Part shown: positions 55,113 to 62,795 of the stretch, in pieces | How the letters are laid out: each line of letters starts with the position of its first letter | Numbering within the stretch: position 1 is the first letter of the stretch | Origin: Flavobacterium sp. | GTDB lineage: Bacteria; Bacteroidota; Bacteroidia; Flavobacteriales; Flavobacteriaceae | Assembly: GCF_029945805.1 (NCBI RefSeq) | Contig: NZ_JAQSDH010000048.1 | Location: 1 to 64,000, forward strand | Length of the DNA stretch: 64,000 bases | Reading direction: 5' to 3' | Notes under the pieces: model-generated | The model's database searches: none | Told to the model about the DNA's origin: nothing | What the model saw: only the letters and a program-made list of their open reading frames with translations | Translations under genes and position numbers: made by a program

Positions 55113-57956
55113 ATGAAAACAGATGCATTCGCAATACGCCACATAGGTCCACGTGAGAGTGACCTTAACCACATGTTCAAAACTATTGGAGTTGACTCTT
55201 TCGAACAACTAATTTACGAAACGGTGCCCGATAATATCCGTTTGAAAAATGACTTGAATTTGGATGCACCAATGACCGAATATGAATACCTAAACCACAT
55301 TCAGGAATTAGGTAAAAAGAATAAGGTGTTCAAATCGTATATCGGTTTGGGATACCACCCAACCATTGTTCCCGCGGTAATTCAGAGAAACATCTTTGAA
55401 AATCCAGGTTGGTATACCGCTTACACGCCCTATCAAGCTGAGATTGCGCAAGGAAGATTGGAAGCTATTTTGAATTTTCAAACTACGGTGATCGAATTAA
55501 CTGGAATGGAAATCGCTAATGCTTCTTTACTTGATGAAAGTACAGCAGCAGCAGAAGCAATGGCCTTATTGTTTGATGTTCGATCGCGTGACCAAAAGAA
55601 AAACAATGCTAATAAATTCTTCGTTTCAGAAGAAGTATTGCCACAAACCCTATCGGTTTTACAAACACGTTCTACGCCAATTGGTGTTGAATTAGTAATT
55701 GGAAACCACGAAACTTTTGATTTTTCGGCTGAATTTTTTGGAGCAATCCTTCAATATCCTGGAAAATACGGTCAAGTAAATGACTACGCTGGATTTATAG
55801 CGAAAGCAAAATCAAACGATATTAAAGTGGCGGTCGCAGCCGATATTTTATCCTTAGTTAAATTAACTTCTCCGGGAGAAATGGGCGCTGATGTTGTTGT
55901 TGGAACTACACAACGTTTCGGAATTCCGATGGGTTATGGCGGACCACACGCTGCCTTTTTTGCAACCAAAGAAGAATACAAACGTTCGATGCCAGGAAGA
56001 ATCATCGGGGTAACCATTGACACCAACGGAAATCGTGCTTTACGTATGGCTTTGCAAACACGGGAACAACACATCAAACGTGAAAAAGCAACATCAAATA
56101 TCTGTACGGCACAAGTCTTACTGGCGGTTATGGCCGGAATGTATGCGGTATATCATGGACCAAAAGGACTAAAATATATTGCTAATAAAGTACATGCCTC
56201 GGCGGTAACTGTGGCGGATGCCTTAAATAAATTGGGCGTTTACCAAACCAATACTTCTTTTTTCGATACTATTCTTGTAAAGGCTGATGCTCAAAAAGTA
56301 AAAGCTATTGCAGAGAAAAATGAAGTGAACTTCTATTATACGGATGCTAATACAATTTCTATTTCGTTGAACGAAACCACTTCTATTGCGGACATCAATC
56401 AAATTATTGCAATTTTCGCCGAAGCTACTGGAAAAGAAAAATTCACTGTTTCTTCACTAACATCCTCAGATGATTTTTCTGCTGGTTTAGAAAGAAAATC
56501 TACATTCTTATTGCACGATGTTTTCAATAACCATCATTCTGAATCCCAGTTGATGCGTTACATCAAAAAATTAGAGCGCAAAGATTTATCGCTAAATCAC
56601 TCGATGATTGCGTTAGGTTCTTGCACTATGAAATTAAATGCTGCTGCCGAAATGTTGCCGTTATCAATGGCAAACTGGAACAGCATCCACCCCTTCGCTC
56701 CTATCGAACAAGCAGAAGGATACATAACAATGCTTAAAAAATTAGAGCATCAATTGAACGTTGTTACTGGTTTTGCGGGTACAACATTACAACCCAACTC
56801 GGGTGCGCAAGGCGAATATGCCGGCCTAATGACCATTCGTGCTTATCATTTATCAAAAGGCGATACCCATAGAAATGTGTGTTTGATTCCATCATCGGCA
56901 CACGGAACCAATCCAGCGTCAGCTGCAATGGCAGGAATGACCATTATCGTTACCAAAACTATGGAAAACGGTAATATTGATGTAGAAGATTTAAGAGCAA
57001 AAGCTATTGAACACAAAGATAATTTATCCGCTTTGATGGTTACTTATCCTTCTACTCACGGCGTTTTTGAAAGCGCTATTTGCGAGATTACTCAAATCAT
57101 TCACGACAATGGCGGTTTGGTTTATATGGATGGTGCCAATATGAATGCGCAGGTTGGATTGACCAATCCAGCAACGATTGGTGCTGATGTTTGTCACTTA
57201 AACTTACACAAAACGTTCGCTATTCCTCACGGTGGAGGCGGACCAGGTGTTGGACCAATATGTGTAAATGAAAAATTAGTTCCGTTCTTACCCACGAATC
57301 CGATAATAACGGTTGGCGGTGACCAAGCAATCACTGCGATTTCTGCTGCGCCTTATGGTTCGGCTTTGGTTTGTTTGATTTCTTATGGATACATCACAAT
57401 GCTGGGTGCTGAAGGGTTGAAAAGCTCTACACAATTCGCCATTTTGAACGCCAATTACATGAAAGCAAGATTAGAAGAGCATTATCCAATTTTATATACT
57501 GGAGAAATGGGACGCGCGGCTCACGAAATGATTATTGATTGTCGTTCGTTCAAACAAAACGGTATTGAGGTGGTTGATATTGCCAAACGCTTGATGGATT
57601 ACGGTTTCCATGCGCCAACAGTATCTTTTCCTGTAAACGGAACGATGATGATTGAGCCGACAGAAAGTGAAGATTTAGCCGAATTAGACCGTTTTTGTGA
57701 TGCGATGATTTCCATCCGAAAAGAGATTACAGCTGCTAGTGTAGAGGATGCCAACAACGTTTTGAAAAATGCACCGCATACTTTAGCCATGCTAACCTCG
57801 GACAATTGGGTTTTTCCATATACTAGAGAAACTGCGGCTTTCCCATTAGATTATATTTCAGATAATAAATTTTGGCCAACGGTTCGTCGTACTGATGATG
57901 CCTATGGTGATCGTAATTTAATTTGCAGTTGTGCGCCCATTGAGGCGTATATGTAA
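55113..57956 (+). CDS. gcvP: Glycine dehydrogenase (decarboxylating), P-protein, fused form
   Basis: The 947-residue protein is the P subunit of the glycine cleavage system, a PLP enzyme that decarboxylates glycine and passes the aminomethyl group to lipoyl-H protein. N- and C-terminal halves are fused, as in E. coli. It begins FAIRHIGPRESDLNHMF, and the PLP lysine is K700 in NLHKTFAIPHGGGGPG. SSAHGTNPASAAMAG also matches. gcvT and gcvH are not in the window. A strong terminator follows. Confidence 0.97.
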   Translation: MKTDAFAIRHIGPRESDLNHMFKTIGVDSFEQLIYETVPDNIRLKNDLNLDAPMTEYEYLNHIQELGKKNKVFKSYIGLGYHPTIVPAVIQRNIFENPGWYTAYTPYQAEIAQGRLEAILNFQTTVIELTGMEIANASLLDESTAAAEAMALLFDVRSRDQKKNNANKFFVSEEVLPQTLSVLQTRSTPIGVELVIGNHETFDFSAEFFGAILQYPGKYGQVNDYAGFIAKAKSNDIKVAVAADILSLVKLTSPGEMGADVVVGTTQRFGIPMGYGGPHAAFFATKEEYKRSMPGRIIGVTIDTNGNRALRMALQTREQHIKREKATSNICTAQVLLAVMAGMYAVYHGPKGLKYIANKVHASAVTVADALNKLGVYQTNTSFFDTILVKADAQKVKAIAEKNEVNFYYTDANTISISLNETTSIADINQIIAIFAEATGKEKFTVSSLTSSDDFSAGLERKSTFLLHDVFNNHHSESQLMRYIKKLERKDLSLNHSMIALGSCTMKLNAAAEMLPLSMANWNSIHPFAPIEQAEGYITMLKKLEHQLNVVTGFAGTTLQPNSGAQGEYAGLMTIRAYHLSKGDTHRNVCLIPSSAHGTNPASAAMAGMTIIVTKTMENGNIDVEDLRAKAIEHKDNLSALMVTYPSTHGVFESAICEITQIIHDNGGLVYMDGANMNAQVGLTNPATIGADVCHLNLHKTFAIPHGGGGPGVGPICVNEKLVPFLPTNPIITVGGDQAITAISAAPYGSALVCLISYGYITMLGAEGLKSSTQFAILNANYMKARLEEHYPILYTGEMGRAAHEMIIDCRSFKQNGIEVVDIAKRLMDYGFHAPTVSFPVNGTMMIEPTESEDLAELDRFCDAMISIRKEITAASVEDANNVLKNAPHTLAMLTSDNWVFPYTRETAAFPLDYISDNKFWPTVRRTDDAYGDRNLICSCAPIEAYM

Positions 57957-57985
57957 AATAGTAATTAGGCATTAGCCAAATGATA

Positions 57986-58017
57986 AAAGGCTTCAAGTTT
58001 TCTTGGAGCCTTTTTTT
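57986..58017 (+). terminator. Terminator of gcvP
   Basis: A 12-bp stem with one T-G pair (arms 57986-57997 and 58002-58013, 4-nt loop) leads into a T-run to 58017. Confidence 0.9.
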
Positions 58018-58058
58018 AAAACATGACAAAGATCAATTTTCAACTAAGTCAAAAAGCT

Positions 58059-58066
58059 TACTTTTG
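58059..58066 (+). promoter_or_regulatory. TAnnTTTG box of truncated hemoglobin gene
   Basis: TACTTTTG matches the -7 consensus and lies 21 nt before the ATG at 58088. TTTT at 58037-58040 is a weak -33 candidate with an 18-nt spacer. Confidence 0.45.
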
Positions 58067-58087
58067 CCATAGAAACCAAGAAGCACA

Positions 58088-58465
58088 ATGCACGACATTC
58101 AAAATCAAGATGATCTATTTTTACTCGTTGATGCATTTTATAAAAAACTGCTTTCAGATGATTCGATTAGTTATATTTTTACCGATGTTGTCAAAATACA
58201 TTTAGAAGAGCACTTACCAATATTAGTCACATTCTGGTCGCAAGCCATTTTAGGAACTGGCGGTTACAGCAAAAATCTAACGCAAATCCATTTAGACATC
58301 GATACAAGAGAACATCTTACACCCGAATTATTCATGATTTGGCTAAGTCATTTTTATGCAAGTGTTGATGAGAACTTTCAAGGAGCTAAATCGGAACAAA
58401 TAAAAACACAAGCTTTAAGCATTGCGACCGTAATGCAAATAAAAATATCTCAAAATAAGCGTTAA
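58088..58465 (+). CDS. Group III truncated hemoglobin
   Basis: The 125-residue protein shows the group III 2-on-2 globin pattern: DLFLLVDAFYKKLLSDDSISYIFTDV (helices A-B), HLEEHLPILVTFWSQAILGTGGYSKN (helices C-E), HLDIDTREHLTPELFMIWLSHFYASVDENF (helices F-G). The histidine of QIHLDI or REHL is a candidate heme ligand. Such proteins bind oxygen or nitric oxide and may protect against nitrosative stress. Monocistronic between the gcvP terminator and the next gene. Confidence 0.88.
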   Translation: MHDIQNQDDLFLLVDAFYKKLLSDDSISYIFTDVVKIHLEEHLPILVTFWSQAILGTGGYSKNLTQIHLDIDTREHLTPELFMIWLSHFYASVDENFQGAKSEQIKTQALSIATVMQIKISQNKR

Positions 58466-58592
58466 AAAATGAGATATTCACAATATTAATAATCATTACC
58501 GATAATATTCATAATTCAGTTCTGTTTGTTTATATTTTGATAACTTTAAACGGGTTTTATTTATAATTTCGCAATGAAATAGCATCATACTA

Positions 58593-59651
58593 ATGAATAT
58601 AAAAATAACGGGTTCTGGAAGCTACATTCCAACCGAAATAGTATCCAATAAAGATTTTGCCGATCACGTTTTTCTAAACGATGACGGAAGTCCATTTCCG
58701 CATCCGAATGATATCGTTGCCAAGAAGTTTCTTGAAATTACAGGTATACAAGAACGACGGTATGTTACTGATGATTTAAACACCTCCGACATTGCATTTC
58801 TTGCTGCTAAAAAAGCGATTGAAGACGCAAAAATTGATCCTGAAACTTTGGATTATATAATTTTGGCTCACAACTTCGGCAATGTTAGGAAAGGAACTAT
58901 CCAAACCGATTCCGTTCCCAGTTTAGCCGCTAGAGTTAAATTTGAATTGCGTATCAAAAATCCAAAATGTGTCGCTTATGATATGTTATTTGGCTGTCCT
59001 GGCTGGCTAGAAGGCGTAATTCAAGCACAAGCATTCATAAAAGCTGGAATGGCTAAAAAATGTTTGGTTATTGGAGCCGAAACTCTGTCACGTGTAGTTG
59101 ATTTACACGATCGCGATAGCATGATTTATTCTGATGGTGCCGGTGCTACAATTATAGAAGCTACTGAAGAAGCTGGTGGAATTTTAGCCCATGAATCCGC
59201 TACGTTTGCGTACGATGAAGCCTATTATTTATTCTTCGGAAACTCCTTTAACAATACCCTCGATCCAGACGTTCGTTATATCAAAATGCACGGTAGAAAG
59301 ATTTACGAATTTGCTTTAATCCATGTTCCTAAAGCTATGAAAGAATGCTTGGAGAAAAGCGGCGTTGACATTAAAGACATAAAAAAAATCCTTATTCATC
59401 AGGCTAACGAAAAAATGGACGAAGCGATTGTACAGCGTTTTTACAAGCTTCACCATCAGACTATGCCCGAGGGAATTATGCCAATGAGCATCCATAAATT
59501 AGGCAATTCAAGTGTAGCTACTATCCCGACATTATACGATTCAATGGTTAAAGGCGAAATCAAAAACCAAAACCTAAATAAAGGCGACATCATTCTTTTT
59601 GCATCCGTTGGTGCGGGAATGAATGTGAATGCTATGGTTTATAAAATGTAG
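58593..59651 (+). CDS. Ketoacyl-ACP synthase III-family protein (FabH-like)
   Basis: The 352-residue thiolase-fold enzyme has the triad C135 in LFGCPGW, H269 in LIHQAN and N305 in LGNSSVATIP. It starts MNIKITGSGSYIPTEIVSNKDF. It is longer than FabH (about 317-335 residues) with an insert around residues 22-45 (DHVFLNDDGSPFPHPNDI), as in the flavobacterial paralogues of FabH. It condenses an acyl group with malonyl-ACP or a similar partner; whether it starts normal fatty acids or a special lipid is open. Confidence 0.88.
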   Translation: MNIKITGSGSYIPTEIVSNKDFADHVFLNDDGSPFPHPNDIVAKKFLEITGIQERRYVTDDLNTSDIAFLAAKKAIEDAKIDPETLDYIILAHNFGNVRKGTIQTDSVPSLAARVKFELRIKNPKCVAYDMLFGCPGWLEGVIQAQAFIKAGMAKKCLVIGAETLSRVVDLHDRDSMIYSDGAGATIIEATEEAGGILAHESATFAYDEAYYLFFGNSFNNTLDPDVRYIKMHGRKIYEFALIHVPKAMKECLEKSGVDIKDIKKILIHQANEKMDEAIVQRFYKLHHQTMPEGIMPMSIHKLGNSSVATIPTLYDSMVKGEIKNQNLNKGDIILFASVGAGMNVNAMVYKM

Positions 59652-59655
59652 AAAA

Positions 59656-59699
59656 GTTGGAAGTTCGAAGTTGGAAGTTCGAAGAAAAAAGTAAATTTG
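59656..59699 (+). promoter_or_regulatory. Tandem 14-bp repeat carrying the methyltransferase promoter
   Basis: GTTGGAAGTTCGAA occurs twice in a row (59656-59669 and 59670-59683). The TTG of the second unit (59671-59673), an 18-nt spacer and TAAATTTG (59692-59699) form a Bacteroidota-type promoter 19 nt before the ATG at 59719. Confidence 0.55.
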
Positions 59700-59718
59700 T
59701 ACCTTAATTTACATTTTC

Positions 59719-60249
59719 ATGTACGAGAAGACCTATCCGAGCAAACGTTTCAATCTGACTTTAGCTTTTTTAAAAAAACACATCACTACCAGTGAAACTA
59801 TTTTCGACCTTGGTGTTACCAATCCGTTTTCTAAAATCATGGAAGACAATGGCTATACCGTTAAAAATACTACCGGCGAAGATTTAGATAACAATCAAAC
59901 CGCATTGCAAAATCAAACATACGATGTCTTTACTGGTTTTGAAATTTTCGAACATTTATTAAATCCGTATACCATTTTAGAAAACGTAAAATGCGACAAA
60001 TTGTTGATTTCAATTCCACTACGTTTATGGTTTTCTCCAGCATATCAGAGCAAAACCGATACATGGGATCGTCACTACCACGAATTTGAAGATTGGCAAT
60101 TGGACTGGCTTTTAGAAAAAACCGGGTGGAAAATTGTGGATCGCGTTAAATTTACGCATCCCGTTAAAAAATTGGGGTTCCGCCCTTTACTTAGATATTT
60201 CACTCCACGATATTATATGGTGTATGCAGTGAAAGAAAATAGAGAATAG
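59719..60249 (+). CDS. Class I SAM-dependent methyltransferase-like protein
   Basis: The 176-residue protein has a shortened Rossmann methyltransferase pattern: ETIFDLGVTNPFSKIMEDNGY (motif I, with the glycine-rich loop reduced), YDVFTGFEIFEHLLNPYTIL (motif II-like, with EIFEH) and KLLISIPLRLWFSP. The canonical GxGxG is not intact, so binding of SAM is plausible but not sure. Target unknown. It is followed by a glycosyltransferase gene after 25 nt, suggesting surface glycan or lipid modification. Confidence 0.75.
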   Translation: MYEKTYPSKRFNLTLAFLKKHITTSETIFDLGVTNPFSKIMEDNGYTVKNTTGEDLDNNQTALQNQTYDVFTGFEIFEHLLNPYTILENVKCDKLLISIPLRLWFSPAYQSKTDTWDRHYHEFEDWQLDWLLEKTGWKIVDRVKFTHPVKKLGFRPLLRYFTPRYYMVYAVKENRE

Positions 60250-60274
60250 ATAAAAGACAAAAGACTACTTCTTT

Positions 60275-61123
60275 ATGAACTACTATATTGTCATTCCGGC
60301 ACATAATGAGGAAGCATTCATTGCTTTGACACTTCAGTCATTGGTTGAACAAGCTGTTTTACCTACAAAAGTCGTTGTTGTAAATGACAATTCTACTGAT
60401 AAAACTTCTGAAATTATTCTGGCTTTCGCCGAAAAACATACATGGATTTCACTAGTAAATAGTATTTCAGAAGCAATTCATCTTCCGGGAAGCAAAGTGA
60501 TTCAGGCTTTTCAAAAAGGTTTAGAAACTTTAGATGAAAATTACGATTTTATTGTAAAGGCTGATGCCGATTTAATTTTTCCGACCAATTATTTCGAAAC
60601 CATAATCACTCATTTTAAATCGGATGACAAAATTGGAATGGTCGGTGGATTCGCCTATATCGAAAAAAATGGTGATTGGATTCTCGAAAACCTCACCGAT
60701 AAAGACCATATTCGCGGCGCATTCAAAGCCTACCGAAAAGAATGTTTTAAACAAATTGGCGGCTTAAAACCGGCTATGGGTTGGGACACAGTTGACGAAT
60801 TATTGTGCAAATTTTACCATTGGAAGGTTGTTACCGATAAATCCTTGAAAGTAAAACACTTGAAACCAACGGGAGCTAATTACAACAAAACCGCACGTTA
60901 CAAACAAGGCGAAGCTTTTTACAGTTTGGGCTACGGATTTACAATCACTTCTATTGCATCTTTAAAACTAGCACTGCGAAAGGGAAAACCTTTATTGTTT
61001 ATGGATTACCTCAGTGGATTCTGGAAAGCAAAATCGGCTAAAAAATCACTTTTGGTTACACAAGAGCAAGCAAAATTCATTCGGAATTACCGTTGGAAAA
61101 AGATAAAAGAGAAGCTTTTCTAA
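60275..61123 (+). CDS. Family 2 glycosyltransferase
   Basis: The 282-residue GT-A enzyme starts YYIVIPAHNEEAFIALTLQSL, has VVVVNDNSTDKTSEI and the DxD motif in VKADADLIF (about residues 90-98), and an acceptor-side block GMVGGFAYIEKNGDW. GWDTVDELL near residue 170 resembles the catalytic ED pair. It likely adds a sugar to a lipid or surface glycan. A basic C-terminal tail (about 230-282) has no membrane helix. Confidence 0.9.
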   Translation: MNYYIVIPAHNEEAFIALTLQSLVEQAVLPTKVVVVNDNSTDKTSEIILAFAEKHTWISLVNSISEAIHLPGSKVIQAFQKGLETLDENYDFIVKADADLIFPTNYFETIITHFKSDDKIGMVGGFAYIEKNGDWILENLTDKDHIRGAFKAYRKECFKQIGGLKPAMGWDTVDELLCKFYHWKVVTDKSLKVKHLKPTGANYNKTARYKQGEAFYSLGYGFTITSIASLKLALRKGKPLLFMDYLSGFWKAKSAKKSLLVTQEQAKFIRNYRWKKIKEKLF

Positions 61124-61128
61124 AATTT

Positions 61129-61216
61129 GCGTTAGGGATTGGAGCGGTATCCTTTTTAGGGATTGATAAATCCCTAAAAAGATAAAGCGGAAAGCCCGAC
61201 CTGAAAGGAAACGCCC
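61129..61216 (+). repeat. Interspersed GCGTTAGGGATT...GGAAACGCCC element, copy 2
   Basis: Same ends as the element at 51851-51960. The middle holds a 13-bp perfect hairpin (arms 61152-61164 and 61169-61181, 4-nt loop GATA). It follows the glycosyltransferase gene and may terminate its transcript. Confidence 0.75.
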
Positions 61217-61259
61217 AAAAAACTCACAACTTAATAACCCATAACTCATAACTTATAGT

Positions 61260-61267
61260 TATTTTTG
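61260..61267 (+). promoter_or_regulatory. TAnnTTTG box of mlaE-like gene
   Basis: TATTTTTG matches the -7 consensus and lies 16 nt before the ATG at 61284. No clear -33 element. Confidence 0.4.
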
Positions 61268-61283
61268 ACATTATTTTAAAATT

Positions 61284-62030
61284 ATGATGCTCGTTCGCTA
61301 TTTATCTCAAATCGGAAAGTATTTTTTGATGCTTGCTGAAATATTCAGGAAGCCTACAAAATGGTCTGTAATGAGAACGTTAATCTTTAAAGAAATAGAT
61401 GATTTAATTATCGGTTCCCTTGGAATTGTGGCCTTCATTTCATTTTTCGTGGGTGGCGTTGTTGCCATTCAGACGGCATTAAATTTAACCAATCCGTTAA
61501 TTCCGAAATACCTTATCGGTTTTGCAACCAGACAATCCATAATTCTCGAATTTGCTCCAACCTTTATTTCGATAATCATGGCAGGAAAAATGGGTTCATT
61601 TATTACGTCGAGTATAGGAACGATGCGTGTTACAGAGCAAATTGATGCTCTAGAAGTTATGGGGGTGAATTCTTTGAATTATTTAGTGTTCCCAAAATTG
61701 ATCGCTTTACTTTTATACCCATTTTTGATTGGAATTGCAATGTTCTTAGGAATCGCAGGTGGTTTTATTGCTAGTGTTTATGGTGGTTTTGGAAATAGCA
61801 CCGATTTTATAAGTGGTCTGCAAATGGATTTTATTCCTTTCCATATTACTTATGCTTTTATGAAAACCTTTGTTTTCGCCTTAATTTTGGCAACAATTCC
61901 TTCATTTCATGGGTATTATATGAAAGGTGGCGCCCTAGAAGTGGGCAAAGCAAGTACGGTATCATTTGTATGGACCTCGGTTACGATAATTTTAGTAAAC
62001 TATATATTAACACAATTACTTTTGACCTAA
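61284..62030 (+). CDS. MlaE/YrbE-family ABC transporter permease
   Basis: The 248-residue protein has five or six membrane helices and the MlaE pattern: GSLGIVAFISFFVGGVVAIQTA, EFAPTFISIIMAGKMGSFITSSIGTMRVTEQIDALEVMGVNSLNYLVFPKLIALL. It is the permease of a lipid-transport ABC system that keeps outer-membrane asymmetry or moves lipids between membranes. Its stop overlaps the ATG of the ATPase gene (TAATG). A second ATG directly follows the first. Confidence 0.93.
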   Translation: MMLVRYLSQIGKYFLMLAEIFRKPTKWSVMRTLIFKEIDDLIIGSLGIVAFISFFVGGVVAIQTALNLTNPLIPKYLIGFATRQSIILEFAPTFISIIMAGKMGSFITSSIGTMRVTEQIDALEVMGVNSLNYLVFPKLIALLLYPFLIGIAMFLGIAGGFIASVYGGFGNSTDFISGLQMDFIPFHITYAFMKTFVFALILATIPSFHGYYMKGGALEVGKASTVSFVWTSVTIILVNYILTQLLLT

Positions 62031-62794
62031 TGATAGAAGTAAAAAATGTCGAAAAATCATTTGGAGGTGTTATGGTTTTAAAGGGAATTAGCACCACTTT
62101 TGAAACTGGCAAAACCAATCTTATTATTGGTCAAAGTGGTTCTGGAAAAACGGTTTTGCTAAAAAGCTTGCTTGGAATTCACACGCCCGATAAAGGAACT
62201 ATTGCTTTTGATGGTAGAATCTATACCGAACTTTCTGATGCTGAAAAAAGAGAATTGCGTACCGAAATTGGGATGGTTTTTCAGGGTAGCGCTCTATTTG
62301 ACAGCATGACTGTTGAAGAAAACGTGGGTTTTCCGTTGAAAATGTTTAGCAAAAAATCATCCGAAGAAATTAAAGAACGTGTAAATTTTGTTATCAAGAG
62401 AGTTAATTTAGTAAATTCCAATCACAAAATGCCTTCTGAACTATCCGGCGGAATGCAAAAACGTGTTGCCATAGCTAGGGCGATAGTAAACAATCCTAAA
62501 TATCTATTTTGTGACGAACCCAACTCTGGTCTAGATCCAAAGACTGCTATTTTAATTGACAATTTAATCCATGAAATCACCCAAGAATATAACATTACAA
62601 CTGTTGTAAACACTCACGACATGAACTCTGTTATGGAAATTGGAGAAAAAATAATTTTCCTTAAAAATGGAATTCTAGCCTGGGAAGGTAGTAAAAAAGA
62701 AATTTTCAAAACCGATAATGAGGCCATTGTTGATTTTGTGTACTCTTCAAATCTTTTCAAAAAAATTAGAAAAGCCCAAAATAAAGGAGAATAA
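62030..62794 (+). CDS. MlaF-type ABC transporter ATP-binding protein
   Basis: The 254-residue ATPase powers the permease encoded before it. The Walker A GQSGSGKT (about 36-43), the Q-loop FQGSALFDSMTVEENV, the ABC signature LSGGMQKR, and Walker B YLFCDEPNSGLDP are intact. The start MIEVKNVEKSFGGVMVL overlaps the permease stop by one base; an upstream in-frame codon at 61970 lies inside the permease gene. An MlaD-type substrate-binding partner is not in the window. Confidence 0.93.
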   Translation: MIEVKNVEKSFGGVMVLKGISTTFETGKTNLIIGQSGSGKTVLLKSLLGIHTPDKGTIAFDGRIYTELSDAEKRELRTEIGMVFQGSALFDSMTVEENVGFPLKMFSKKSSEEIKERVNFVIKRVNLVNSNHKMPSELSGGMQKRVAIARAIVNNPKYLFCDEPNSGLDPKTAILIDNLIHEITQEYNITTVVNTHDMNSVMEIGEKIIFLKNGILAWEGSKKEIFKTDNEAIVDFVYSSNLFKKIRKAQNKGE

Positions 62795-62795
62795 G

